A stretch of DNA of 64,000 nucleotides, taken from NCBI GenBank assembly GCA_000209815.1, contig FP929036.1, positions 551,885-615,884 of the forward strand, read 5' to 3'. A model generated the notes under the pieces. The model made no database searches, was not told where the DNA came from, and saw nothing but the letters and a program-made list of their open reading frames with translations. This document shows positions 28,620-37,244 of this stretch, piece after piece. Source of the DNA: Butyrivibrio fibrisolvens 16/4 (lineage in GTDB: Bacteria; Bacillota; Clostridia; Lachnospirales; Lachnospiraceae). Each line of letters opens with the position of its first letter. The first letter of the stretch is position 1. The translations under genes and the position numbers were made by a program.

Positions 28620-29726
28620 TTACACTCCTAATCTTCTTCCTAGCATTTCTGCATTTACTGCATATTCTAACGCAGTATCCTTAGAAATTCTACCATCCTT
28701 TACCAACTTGTAAAGACTTGAGTCCATAGAAACCATATCTTCTGTGTCACTAGAATAAATTACTCCCTCAATCTGAGGAACTTTATTCTCTCTTATCATA
28801 TTTCTAATGGCTGGTGTCACTGTCATTACCTCAAATGCAGGAACCAAAGTTCCATCTAATGCAGGCACAAGTTGTTGTGATACCACAGCCTTAATGACCA
28901 TAGAAAGCTGAAGAGCAATCTGATGCTGTTGCTCCGACGGAAATACATCTATTATTCTGTCGATTGTATTTGCTGCACCTATGGTATGAAGAGTAGATAG
29001 GATAAGATGTCCTGTCTCAGCCGCTGTCATTGCTACAGATATAGTTTCAGCATCACGCATTTCTCCTAGCAAAATTACATCAGGGCTCTGTCTAAGTGAT
29101 GCGCGAAGAGCTGTGACATAGTTTTCTGTATCAAGATGTATTTCTCTTTGTGACACAATGGATTTTCCGTGCTTGTGCAGATATTCCACAGGATCTTCCA
29201 GTGTAATAATGTGCTTATTATAATTCTTATTTATCTTATCAACTATGCAGGATAATGTAGTAGATTTTCCGCTTCCTGCAGGTCCTGTAACAAGTACTAA
29301 CCCCTTAGATTCATTAGAAAGATTAATTACTGTTTCTGGTATTCCCAGCTGCTTATAATCTGGCAGAGAAAATGTAATTACACGTACTACTGCCGCATAG
29401 CTTCCCCTTTGTTTAAAAGCATTTACTCTGAATCTTGATACATTCTTTATAGCAAATGAAAAATCATCATCACCATTTTTCTTGTAAGGCTCTATATCCC
29501 TTTTAGCAAGGGCATATATCTGACTTACCAGTTCTTCTGCTTTGTCAGGCATAATAGGCCCGTCATCAGCCTCAGATTTTTCTACAGCACTTTCTTCCAG
29601 CTCAGACCTGGTCATCACCTGATCATTTACTCTAAAGGATACCTCTCGGCCTGTAATAATGAACACGTCCGAAGCTTTATATTTATTAACTGCATCAGTT
29701 AAATAACTTACGATATCTACAGCCAT
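28620..29726 (-). CDS. pilT: PilT-like type IV pilus ATPase
   Basis: 368 residues. N-terminal PAS-like region, then the secretion ATPase core: Walker A VTGPAGSGKSTTL, Asp box (ITLEDPVEYLH), Walker B VILLGEMRDAETI and His box HLILSTLHTIGA. It is closer to PilT (retraction) than to PilB/GspE, which are longer and carry a zinc motif. No extension ATPase, prepilin peptidase or secretin gene is seen in the window, so this ATPase may power the pilus-like apparatus encoded upstream alone or with distant partners. Confidence 0.85.
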   Translation of the reverse strand: MAVDIVSYLTDAVNKYKASDVFIITGREVSFRVNDQVMTRSELEESAVEKSEADDGPIMPDKAEELVSQIYALAKRDIEPYKKNGDDDFSFAIKNVSRFRVNAFKQRGSYAAVVRVITFSLPDYKQLGIPETVINLSNESKGLVLVTGPAGSGKSTTLSCIVDKINKNYNKHIITLEDPVEYLHKHGKSIVSQREIHLDTENYVTALRASLRQSPDVILLGEMRDAETISVAMTAAETGHLILSTLHTIGAANTIDRIIDVFPSEQQHQIALQLSMVIKAVVSQQLVPALDGTLVPAFEVMTVTPAIRNMIRENKVPQIEGVIYSSDTEDMVSMDSSLYKLVKDGRISKDTALEYAVNAEMLGRRLGV

Positions 29727-29735
29727 ATGTCCTCC

Positions 29736-30104
29736 TTAGTTACCCTCATCCAAAGTTATTACTGGCTGAGTACTTTCTGCCTCCCAACTGCCGCTATTTA
29801 CAATCTTCCATCGAACTATTTCTCCATCTGACACCTTTACACTCAAATCCTGCGAATCGTTTATGCTAACAGTAAATTCCTGGTCCGCCCAATCTGTGGA
29901 TGCAATCCTTTCCTGTGCTTCATTGCTAGCGGCATAATATTCATTGGTATGTTCCAGCTGCTTCTGACTTAGACTATAGTTATTGTGGCTAGAAGATATA
30001 GTCAGCGCCGCAATTACAGCAAAAGAAAGGCCAATGAGAATAACTACCATTAGCGATGTTCCAATATTTATAATTGATCGGGTTTGTTTCTTCTGTGCTT
30101 CCAT
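29736..30104 (-). CDS. Pilin-like membrane protein
   Basis: About 122 residues: short basic N-terminus, one long hydrophobic helix (LMVVILIGLSFAVIAALTI), and a secreted C-terminal region with beta strands (EFTVSINDSQDLSVKVSDGEIVRWKI). This resembles a minor pilin-like subunit, although no clear Gly/Glu prepilin cleavage motif is seen. I use the ATG at 30104; an in-frame TTG at 30116 is possible but lies too close to GGGGAA. It is the last structural gene before pilT. Confidence 0.5.
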   Translation of the reverse strand: MEAQKKQTRSIINIGTSLMVVILIGLSFAVIAALTISSSHNNYSLSQKQLEHTNEYYAASNEAQERIASTDWADQEFTVSINDSQDLSVKVSDGEIVRWKIVNSGSWEAESTQPVITLDEGN

Positions 30105-30124
30105 AATAATCCACAATTCCCCAT

Positions 30125-30504
30125 TTACTTCAATGCTTTTTCCACAATCAAAGAATAGATTTCCTGGTCATCCTCTGTAGCCACCACTATGCGTAAGGAT
30201 TGACAGTTCTTACTATTTTTAGGCTCTGTAATTACCGCCGTAGCTTTATATACTCCATTTTCAGGCACCTGCTGCCAGCTATCATCAAAATACTGGGTAT
30301 AACCCTCAAAATAAGGATTAGATAAGTATTCCTCTGCAGCATTTGCTGCCACATTTACCGCTCCAGTCATTTCCTTTGCATCCTTGCTTCTGGCAAATGC
30401 AGTTGCAAAACACTGTACACACACAGCTGATACGATGATAAAAACAAAATTGAAAACATCAGCTCAGTCATAAATATTCTTGAGCCATTATTTCTAGTCT
30501 TCAT
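30125..30504 (-). CDS. Pilin-like protein, frame split near the N-terminus
   Basis: Restoring one base in the five-A run at 30440-30444 joins the ATG at 30504 (KTRNNGSRIFMTELMFSIL FFIIVSAV) to the long frame ending at 30125, about 126 residues. The result is a classical short-basic-then-hydrophobic pilin N-terminus with a Glu five residues into the helix (IFMTEL), followed by a soluble domain (YFDDSWQQVPENGVYKATAV). The start overlaps the previous gene by 11 bases. Probably a minor pilin or pseudopilin. Confidence 0.6.
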
Positions 30505-31042
30505 CTGTCTTCACCTCCTCTTCTAAATTATCCCCAGAATTAGAGGTTTGTTCTGCGTTATTTAATGTTGATTTAATAGATATATCTACTTTTTGATTTA
30601 CTCCATTTGTTTCTTCTATTGCCACTTCTATTAGTTGACTATTCTTCCAACTAAACGACATATCTTTTACAGCTAAAAGCTTATTTCCAAAATCTGCCGT
30701 TACTCCAGCCTCATCCTTTGCTTCTAGTTCTGTTAAATATCCATCTAGATAATAAATATAAAGGTAATATCCATCCTCTTCCTTCATCCTTATGGCATCT
30801 ATTCCATCAATTGAAGAAAGCTCTATACTTCCTGCCTCGTCATACTGGCGTACCTTCTCTCTAATATAGGCTGTGGCAGCTCTGGTACTTGCGTTGCTTT
30901 CATTAGCTACCACAACAGCTTTATAGGAATTTACAGCCATCAAAAGAACACTCACCGCAGAAAAGGTGAATATTATGAATAGAATCATAAGAAACATGAT
31001 ATCGATATTATGTTTTCTAACGCGATTCTTCTTCATTGCCAA
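30494..31042 (-). CDS. DUF4860-like pilin-associated membrane protein
   Basis: 182 residues with a basic N-terminus, one membrane helix (IMFLMILFIIFTFSAVSVLL) and an extracytoplasmic domain that opens with a conserved helix (ASTRAATAYIREKVRQYDE) and contains a hairpin-rich part (YYLYIYYLDGYL). It resembles the DUF4860 group found in clostridial type IV pilus-like loci. It sits three bases after the preceding pilin-like gene. Confidence 0.55.
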   Translation of the reverse strand: MAMKKNRVRKHNIDIMFLMILFIIFTFSAVSVLLMAVNSYKAVVVANESNASTRAATAYIREKVRQYDEAGSIELSSIDGIDAIRMKEEDGYYLYIYYLDGYLTELEAKDEAGVTADFGNKLLAVKDMSFSWKNSQLIEVAIEETNGVNQKVDISIKSTLNNAEQTSNSGDNLEEEVKTDED

Positions 31043-31045
31043 AGC

Positions 31046-31402
31046 TTAATTTCCTCCAATATTTATGATTGTTACATCTGGTTTCATATTGGTTCCATAT
31101 ATTACGTAATCTACCCTGAAAAGCTCATCATCATAAATGATTCCATAGTTTTTCTGTAGATAATCAAAGCTCTGAGGGTATCTTCCCTCTGTGACATAGC
31201 ATTGCATAATAGCCCTGTCTACGGCTCCTTCCAGGTTCTTTCTTTGCTCATCAACTGACCCCTTAGAGGCCTTTGATACAGCAAACAAAAATCCTATGAA
31301 TATGAGAATAAACAGCCCAGCTGATATAAGAGTAGTGCTGGCCACATTCTTTTTCCTGATTTGATGAATGCCATCAAGGCTTCCAAATCTTGTTTTAGCC
31401 AT
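31046..31402 (-). CDS. Pilin-like protein
   Basis: 118 residues: basic N-terminus, hydrophobic helix (TLISAGLFILIFIGFLFAV), then a soluble region with the pseudopilin-like segment AIMQCYVTEGRYPQSFDYLQKNYGI. The 'GRYP...L...YG' pattern is common among clostridial pilin-like proteins. One base separates it from the pilC-like gene. Confidence 0.55.
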   Translation of the reverse strand: MAKTRFGSLDGIHQIRKKNVASTTLISAGLFILIFIGFLFAVSKASKGSVDEQRKNLEGAVDRAIMQCYVTEGRYPQSFDYLQKNYGIIYDDELFRVDYVIYGTNMKPDVTIINIGGN

Positions 31403-31403
31403 A

Positions 31404-32456
31404 CTAAATCATCCCTGACATAATGTTTAACAGTGGTAACATAACTGAAAGCAGAATAATTCCAACGATTACTGATAGAATAATAACCAGTGTTGGCTCT
31501 ACAACTGCTATAAGGTCGTTTATTTCCTCGTCTGCCTCCTCCTGATAGGTACTTGCTACCTTCTCAAGAACTGTCTCCATATTTCCGGTTTTAGCGCCTA
31601 AAATGGCCATTCTGCCATATAATCCACCAAAGATTCCGGAATTAGAAAAGGCCTTTCCGATATCCATAGTCTCTGCAAAGGAATCCTTACATTTTTCCAC
31701 CTTATTTTCAAAATCAGGAGCCTCTACGATTCTTCCACTTACATCTAAGGATTGCATTACATCCATACCGCTAGATAAAGTCATTGCCATAGCTGATGCA
31801 AAGCGACTTGTAGCAATCTTTGAATGAATAGACTTGAATCTACGACTCTTGTAAAGGATTCCGTTTCGGTGCTCCTTGCCCCATGAAGTTTTATTTATAA
31901 CAATGAGGTAAACAACAATGGCAATTAAAAGAATCAAAAATATCACGCCATTGCTCTTTAAGAATTTTCCAATAGTAAGAAAGCCTGCTGAAAGGCCGTC
32001 CATAGTACCGCCCAGCTGCTTAAAGACCCTGTCAAAAACAGGCATAATTTCTGTTACTAATACAATAATAATAACAAGCATCATAGCTACCATCATCAGA
32101 GGATAGGTAACTGCGCTTCTAATGGCACTGCTAATTGCCATTTCTCTTGAATAATGAGCAGCAAGATTTACAAGAACAGAATCCATCTTACCGGTCTGCT
32201 CACCCATCTTTGCCATCTCTACAAAATAATCAGGGAATACTTCTGCGTCCTCAATAGCCTTGGAAAGGGAACCTGTTTGTCCCACAACCTTTTCCATCTC
32301 TACAAGAAGCTCTTTTTCTTCCCCGCCTTCGGACTCATCTATCATCATAGCAAGTCCCTGTATTGCTGAAACACCACTGGAAATCATCATTCCCATTTCA
32401 TCTGAAAATGCATATAACTCTTCTGACGTTAGTTTCTTTCTAGATTTCTCGCTCAT
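31404..32456 (-). CDS. Type II secretion/type IV pilus inner-membrane platform protein (GspF/PilC)
   Basis: 350 residues with two T2SSF domains. Each has helices followed by a membrane segment: the first around GMMISSGVSAIQGLAMMID to TYPLMMVAMMLVIIIVLV, the second around SSGMDVMQSLD to EPTLVIILSVIVGIILLSVMLP. It anchors the ATPase to the pilus base. Conserved E-X-G-K/M-G-E region is visible as KMGEQTGKMDSVL. It is the first core apparatus gene after the lipoprotein. Confidence 0.85.
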   Translation of the reverse strand: MSEKSRKKLTSEELYAFSDEMGMMISSGVSAIQGLAMMIDESEGGEEKELLVEMEKVVGQTGSLSKAIEDAEVFPDYFVEMAKMGEQTGKMDSVLVNLAAHYSREMAISSAIRSAVTYPLMMVAMMLVIIIVLVTEIMPVFDRVFKQLGGTMDGLSAGFLTIGKFLKSNGVIFLILLIAIVVYLIVINKTSWGKEHRNGILYKSRRFKSIHSKIATSRFASAMAMTLSSGMDVMQSLDVSGRIVEAPDFENKVEKCKDSFAETMDIGKAFSNSGIFGGLYGRMAILGAKTGNMETVLEKVASTYQEEADEEINDLIAVVEPTLVIILSVIVGIILLSVMLPLLNIMSGMI

Positions 32457-32467
32457 AGCCCCACCTT

Positions 32468-33448
32468 TTAATATTTAAACTTTAATTGGTAATAGGTATC
32501 GTCTTCCCGATATCTTTTAACTATACTTGAGCTTGCATAGGATCCGAGAGTCGGGTCCATCAATGTCCATTTCTTACCGTCAAACTGTATCACTTTGTCA
32601 ATCCAGCCCACATCCTTTATGTATACCGAAATCCATGCGTGATACTCCGTGCCTGCATAGCCAATCTCAAGTCTTGTTGGTATACCCTGTGATCTAAGCA
32701 TAGCCCCCATTAAAGAGGCATAGTCAAAGCATATTCCCGTACAGGTAGATAATGTGCTATCTACATTTGGGATATAGCCCGACTGAACCGTAGCAGCCTT
32801 ATCATAATCATAAGAAACGTTCTTTATTATGTAGTGGTAAACATTTTGAACCACTTCAAGGTCGCTGTTAGCTCCTGCTGCAAGCTCCTGCCCCTTCTTT
32901 ACCGCATTGGAATTCGCATTGAAATCCACATAGGCATTAGGATACAAGAACATGCTAAATTCATCTTTCAGGGTTACATTCACTGACTGAGTAAATGCTG
33001 CTGCATACTTGTCGTCGTGTAAATTCTCGTAGACACCGATTTTATATGTCCCGCTACCCTCAGACAATGGATAAACATCATACTGCCCATCCAAAGCCAT
33101 CAGATAATTGTATGTATTCCCTTTAGGCGTCTCTATTAGCATTCTCACCTTTGAAGCATTTCCCGTATACTTGACCATTACATAGCCTTCAGAGGCATTG
33201 CTGGCATCAATAGCAGCATCCGCATTGGAGAATTCGTAAACGCCTGATGCAACAGGCTCCAATACTCTAATACTGTTATCTCTTACCCCTTTTGATCCCT
33301 TAGCCTGAGTTCCTCCTGGTAAGGAAGTAGCTGTCTCGCCCTCTGAGGATGTATTGGCAGGTATAGTTACGGTACCCTTAAGGGTACCGCAAGCCACAAA
33401 GCTGATACTCAGAACAATCAGTGAAAGCAAATACTTAGCTTTTCTCAC
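32468..33448 (-). CDS. Transglutaminase-like lipoprotein
   Basis: 326 residues. A signal peptide ends in a lipobox-like FVACG, then Ser/Thr/Gly-rich linker. The C-terminal transglutaminase-like fold shows the catalytic Cys in STCTGICFDYASLM, the His in TEYHAWISVY and the Asp in TLMDPTLGS. Such domains act as cysteine proteases or cross-linkers in cell envelopes. It is inserted between the SARP-type regulator unit and the pilus genes, which suggests a role in assembling or cross-linking the surface structure; this is inference. Confidence 0.75.
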   Translation of the reverse strand: MRKAKYLLSLIVLSISFVACGTLKGTVTIPANTSSEGETATSLPGGTQAKGSKGVRDNSIRVLEPVASGVYEFSNADAAIDASNASEGYVMVKYTGNASKVRMLIETPKGNTYNYLMALDGQYDVYPLSEGSGTYKIGVYENLHDDKYAAAFTQSVNVTLKDEFSMFLYPNAYVDFNANSNAVKKGQELAAGANSDLEVVQNVYHYIIKNVSYDYDKAATVQSGYIPNVDSTLSTCTGICFDYASLMGAMLRSQGIPTRLEIGYAGTEYHAWISVYIKDVGWIDKVIQFDGKKWTLMDPTLGSYASSSIVKRYREDDTYYQLKFKY

Positions 33449-33470
33449 TTGCTTCCTCCACTTGCTCCAT

Positions 33471-33893
33471 TTATTTCAGCAATCTTATAAGTTCTACCTC
33501 GCTGTTGAAGTTGTATTCAACATCTTTCTTTTTGTCATATAGCTTTCCCTGCCAGGTGACGTTATCTCGGCTTGTAACCATAATTACAAAGCCTGCATCC
33601 TCATCTGCAGGAATGAGTTCCTCTGTCTCTAAAACCTTATTTTCAACGTCAATTGGCTTTGGCTGAAAATCTGATTTGGTCTTTTTGAAAGATCTGTGCT
33701 TGGTTTTAATAGCAGGAAAGCTCAATGCATCCATAACACTATCAATTATATAAAATAATTCTGTAATATCCGTGAATGTTTGCGGTTCTTTTGAAAAACA
33801 ATTAAAAATTCTACCGCTAAAGCCGGATTTAGCCTCATCAACGCATACTCCCACGCAATTTGGGGTTCTTTTCATTCTTCCTGAAATTGCCAT
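33471..33893 (-). CDS. Hypothetical protein between the regulator and pilus genes
   Basis: 140 residues, soluble, no signal peptide. Recognisable pieces are an N-terminal segment (GFSGRIFNCFSKEPQTF) and a C-terminal beta hairpin (NVTWQGKLYDKKKDVEYNF) ending in ELIRLL. It starts immediately after the regulator stop, so the two are translationally linked and it may modulate the regulator. No family recognised. Confidence 0.55.
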   Translation of the reverse strand: MAISGRMKRTPNCVGVCVDEAKSGFSGRIFNCFSKEPQTFTDITELFYIIDSVMDALSFPAIKTKHRSFKKTKSDFQPKPIDVENKVLETEELIPADEDAGFVIMVTSRDNVTWQGKLYDKKKDVEYNFNSEVELIRLLK

Positions 33894-35141
33894 TTACTCA
33901 TCTCCCCTTACAATATCCTGAAGCTCGTCTGTATCATTGTCAGTACCTGCACTTGCAAGATTAACTGGAGCAAGATGATACTTGATATATCTCTTTCTAG
34001 ATTCTTTACTAAGATTCTCGTTAATTCTGGCTTGTACAAGCACACAATCCTCCTGAGTAATATCAAGAAGAAGTACCACATACTGATTATTGCTGTATCT
34101 TGCGTACATATCTCCGCCACGGGCTGATGTTCTTATAGCCTCAGAAAGCTCGTCTGAAAGAAGACTAAGTCTGTCTGAATCATTAAGGGCAAATCCCTTA
34201 CCGTCTGTGATAGTGCAAAGCATAAGCCATGCTGACTGTCCAGAACGACGGATAACTCGCTTAATATATCTGTAGCTTTCTACAAAAATTGGATATGTAC
34301 AATAGAAGGCACCTTCAATGTCTTCCTTTGATGTATCAAGGTTTTTCTTAACCTCACTGATAACATCGGTATTGTTCTTAACCTGCTCTCCCAGCTTATC
34401 AAGCTGCTCAGTCATTGCTGATGATACTGATACACCTAATTCCTGGAACATAAGAGCTTCTGTATCTTCATAGAGCTTTAATGCTTCCTTTGCCTTACCA
34501 AGTTCGATAAGAGCCTGCATCTCATATGTCTGCCAATTATCATAAGGATATAATGCATCAGCCTTGTGACTTACCTTATAGAGCTTGTCATACTTCTCCT
34601 GAAGTACATACATCTCCATAAGCTGCTTTAAACATCTGTCAAAAAGCTTCTTCAGCTTAACCTGAACTGATACAACCCACTCTACACCGCTAAGGCCTGG
34701 CAAAAAGTCTCCATTATATACAGCGACAGCCTTCTCTAAAAGCTTCTGCTGCTCCTTAATATCCTCTGCAGCCAAAGCCTGCTTTGCGAGATTTTCAAAC
34801 TCGATAGCATCGCATTCAACTGTCACATTTGGACTGATTCGATATGTTCCTCTCTTTACATGAACATAATCTTCATCAGGTAGACCCACCTTTGGAAGAG
34901 CCTTTCTAAGTCTGAACACTAACGCTCTCAAGCTGTTTGACTCATCTGCAATATCCTCGTTATGAAACAGATTGTACATAACCTGCTCACGAGCCAATCC
35001 GTTAGTGTAGTACAAAAGCATCTGGAAAAGCTGATTTACCTTAGTGGTATTGTTTCGCTCGATTGTGAAAGGTTTACCTTCATATGAAACCTCCACATTT
35101 CCTAACATTCTTGCTTTGATAATAATTGTTTGATTCACCAT
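33894..35141 (-). CDS. SARP/BTAD-type transcriptional regulator with degenerate GGDEF-like C-terminus
   Basis: 415 residues. An N-terminal winged helix (VNQLFQMLLYYTNGLAREQ, LRALVFRLRKALP) is followed by a TPR-like BTAD domain (NGDFLPGLSGVEWV, YPYDNWQTYEMQALIELGKA). The C-terminal 150 residues resemble a GGDEF domain (AIRTSARGGDMYARYSNNQYVVLLLD), but the GG(D/E)EF signature is replaced by SNNQY, so it cannot be catalytic and may only bind a nucleotide or protein. As first gene of the pilus-like string it probably controls that operon. Start at 35141. Confidence 0.75.
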   Translation of the reverse strand: MVNQTIIIKARMLGNVEVSYEGKPFTIERNNTTKVNQLFQMLLYYTNGLAREQVMYNLFHNEDIADESNSLRALVFRLRKALPKVGLPDEDYVHVKRGTYRISPNVTVECDAIEFENLAKQALAAEDIKEQQKLLEKAVAVYNGDFLPGLSGVEWVVSVQVKLKKLFDRCLKQLMEMYVLQEKYDKLYKVSHKADALYPYDNWQTYEMQALIELGKAKEALKLYEDTEALMFQELGVSVSSAMTEQLDKLGEQVKNNTDVISEVKKNLDTSKEDIEGAFYCTYPIFVESYRYIKRVIRRSGQSAWLMLCTITDGKGFALNDSDRLSLLSDELSEAIRTSARGGDMYARYSNNQYVVLLLDITQEDCVLVQARINENLSKESRKRYIKYHLAPVNLASAGTDNDTDELQDIVRGDE

Positions 35142-35189
35142 TACACTTCCCTTTTCTATTACAGATAATACTTTGTTGTTACAGTTTTT

Positions 35190-35217
35190 AGTATAATTTT
35201 TTAATTCTCATTGTAAA
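35190..35217 (-). promoter_or_regulatory. Sigma-A promoter of the SARP/pilus operon
   Basis: On the minus strand TTTACA (35217-35212) and TATACT (35195-35190) are 16 bases apart, about 50 bases before the regulator start. Confidence 0.6.
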
Positions 35218-35229
35218 TAATTATGTTAC

Positions 35230-35257
35230 AAAAATGGGCACACTTTAAAGTGTGCCC
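35230..35257 (-). terminator. Intrinsic terminator after pth
   Basis: GGGCACACTTTAAAGTGTGCCC (35236-35257) is a perfect palindrome. On the minus strand ATTTTTG follows. It ends the glgC-glgD-spoVG-pth string. Confidence 0.88.
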
Positions 35258-35269
35258 GTAAGTTCTACC

Positions 35270-35839
35270 CTATTTCTCTTTAACATTATACTTATTCATT
35301 GCAGAATCTAAGTCCCCATCTAAAAACAGTTCCACTGCCCCGATTACCTTCTCCATGGATGCATCAACTCTCTCCCTGTCTTCCTTGTCATAGCGACCAA
35401 GAACATGGCTGACCATATCGCCATTTTCACACTCGCCTACCCCAACACGAATTCGAGGGAATTCGTTGCTACCTATAAGCGCGATGATGTTTTTCAAACC
35501 ATTGTGGCCACCTGCACTTCCCTTCTTTCTAACACGAATATTTCCTGTTGAAAGTAATACATCATCTGAAATAACCACCATCTCTGTTGATGGGTCGATT
35601 TCATAATAATCTGTAAGGGGAAGAACACATTCTCCACTAAGGTTCATATAGGTTTGTGGCTTTGCTAGAATCACCTTTTTCCCATTGATGATTCCCTTTC
35701 CCACAAGTCCCTTGTGTTCCTTGTGGTTTACCTCGATTCCAAACTTCTTTGAGATGGCATCAATAGCCTCAAATCCTACATTATGTCTGGTTCCATCGTA
35801 CTTTCTTTCTGGATTACCTAGACCTACAATTAAATACAT
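35270..35839 (-). CDS. pth: Peptidyl-tRNA hydrolase
   Basis: 189 residues. The conserved start (LIVGLGNPERKY), the catalytic His in TRHNVGFEAID, the Asn in KPQTYMNLSGE, the second Asn/Asp region (VISDDVLL) and GSAGGHNGLKNII are all present. It releases peptides from prematurely dropped peptidyl-tRNA. It lies five bases after spoVG. Confidence 0.96.
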   Translation of the reverse strand: MYLIVGLGNPERKYDGTRHNVGFEAIDAISKKFGIEVNHKEHKGLVGKGIINGKKVILAKPQTYMNLSGECVLPLTDYYEIDPSTEMVVISDDVLLSTGNIRVRKKGSAGGHNGLKNIIALIGSNEFPRIRVGVGECENGDMVSHVLGRYDKEDRERVDASMEKVIGAVELFLDGDLDSAMNKYNVKEK

Positions 35840-35844
35840 AAATC

Positions 35845-36105
35845 TTACTCTGGGAACTCTTCCTTGTACTTATTAAGAATCATTGTCTGCATCTGCTCTC
35901 TTGTAGAAGATTTGATTGGATGAGCAATGTCTTTATAGCCACCTTCAGAACCACGTCTTGATGGCATTGCAATAAACAGTCCCTTATCTCCTTCAATAAT
36001 CTTGATGTCGTGGATTACAAACTCCTCATCGATTGTTACTGAAACAACAGCCTTCATCTTACCTTCTTTTTCGATTTTACGAATTCTGATGTCTGTGATT
36101 TGCAT
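35845..36105 (-). CDS. spoVG: SpoVG-family RNA/DNA-binding regulator
   Basis: 86 residues beginning [18 protein letters not shown], with the family's [11 protein letters not shown] and FIAMPSRR segments. SpoVG proteins bind nucleic acid and modulate sporulation, capsule or stress genes. I start at the ATG at 36105, nine bases after GGAGG; an upstream in-frame extension lacks family similarity. It lies between glgD and pth, close to the ancestral spoVG-prs-pth-mfd group. Confidence 0.93.
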   Translation of the reverse strand: MQITDIRIRKIEKEGKMKAVVSVTIDEEFVIHDIKIIEGDKGLFIAMPSRRGSEGGYKDIAHPIKSSTREQMQTMILNKYKEEFPE

Positions 36106-36146
36106 TGTGTTATACCTCCCCAACTGGCATATCATATCTGTTCTTG

Positions 36147-37244
36147 TTACCGGTAACGATGCGGATTCCATTTTTCCCCAATATATGTGGATCCGCTGAG
36201 CAACGTCTCATGGCTTTCTACAATGCAATTCTCCACATGCACGTTGTCTCCTATATATGCTCCGTTTAAAATGACGCAGTTCTTAACAACTGAATTGTTG
36301 CCCACAAACGCCTTTTTAAACAGTACAGAATTCTCTACAGTACTGTTAATGATACATCCTCCTGCAATCAGCGAATTCTTTACCTTCGAACCTGTATTGT
36401 ATTTAGCAGGTGGAAGGTCGTGAGTCTTAGAGAAGACTCCCGGTTCACTGTGGAAGAAATTATCTCTAACATCCTTGCGCAAGAAGTCCATGTTTGCCTT
36501 GAAGTAGCTTTCTACATCTGCGATGTTTGACCAGTAGCCCTCCATCTTGTAGCCATAGATTTTCTTCATGCTCTTGTATCTTATGAGAATGTCTGTAACA
36601 AAGTTGTAACGGCCCTCTCGATTGCACTCCTCCAATAAATCGATAAGAGCTCTTCTTCTAATGATATAGACGCCAGCAGAAACCAAATCGGAAGTTGCCA
36701 CCATAGGCTTCTCTTCAAACTCAGTGATTCTGCCATCTCTATCCATTGAAACCACACCGTATCTATTGATGTCATCGCCCTCTGGAAGCTTAGCGCAAAC
36801 CACTGTGATATCAGCCTGCTTCTCAATATGATAATCGAGAACCTTGTTGAAGTCCAGTTTATATACGCCGTCGCCACTGGCAATGATTACGTATGGCTCG
36901 TGTCTTTTCTTTAAAAAATCGATGTTCTGCCAAATAGCATCAGCTGTTCCTCTATACCACCAGCTATTGTTTGTAGTAACTGTTGGTGTGAACAGGAACA
37001 ATCCGCCTTGCTTTCTACCAAAGTTCCACCACTTTGATGAGTTAAGATGCTCATTCAAAGAACGTGCATTGTACTGTGAAAGTACTGCTACAGTCTGGAT
37101 GTGAGAATTTGTCATATTTGAAAGAACAAAATCAATACATCTGTAGCTACCGCCTATTGGCATTGCAGCAATGGCTCGCTTGTCCGTAAGCTGTTGCATT
37201 CTGCTTGAGTTTCCACCTGCTAGTATAATTCCTAATGCTTTCAT
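36147..37244 (-). CDS. glgD: GlgD, non-canonical glucose-1-phosphate adenylyltransferase subunit
   Basis: 365 residues: nucleotidyltransferase domain ([18 protein letters not shown]) and C-terminal left-handed helix ([19 protein letters not shown]). Where GlgC has SGDHIYKMD, this protein has SGDGVYKLD, and its N-terminal loop is shorter, as usual for GlgD regulatory partners. In Firmicutes GlgC-GlgD form a mixed enzyme making ADP-glucose for glycogen. It overlaps glgC by four bases (ATGA). Confidence 0.9.
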   Translation of the reverse strand: MKALGIILAGGNSSRMQQLTDKRAIAAMPIGGSYRCIDFVLSNMTNSHIQTVAVLSQYNARSLNEHLNSSKWWNFGRKQGGLFLFTPTVTTNNSWWYRGTADAIWQNIDFLKKRHEPYVIIASGDGVYKLDFNKVLDYHIEKQADITVVCAKLPEGDDINRYGVVSMDRDGRITEFEEKPMVATSDLVSAGVYIIRRRALIDLLEECNREGRYNFVTDILIRYKSMKKIYGYKMEGYWSNIADVESYFKANMDFLRKDVRDNFFHSEPGVFSKTHDLPPAKYNTGSKVKNSLIAGGCIINSTVENSVLFKKAFVGNNSVVKNCVILNGAYIGDNVHVENCIVESHETLLSGSTYIGEKWNPHRYR

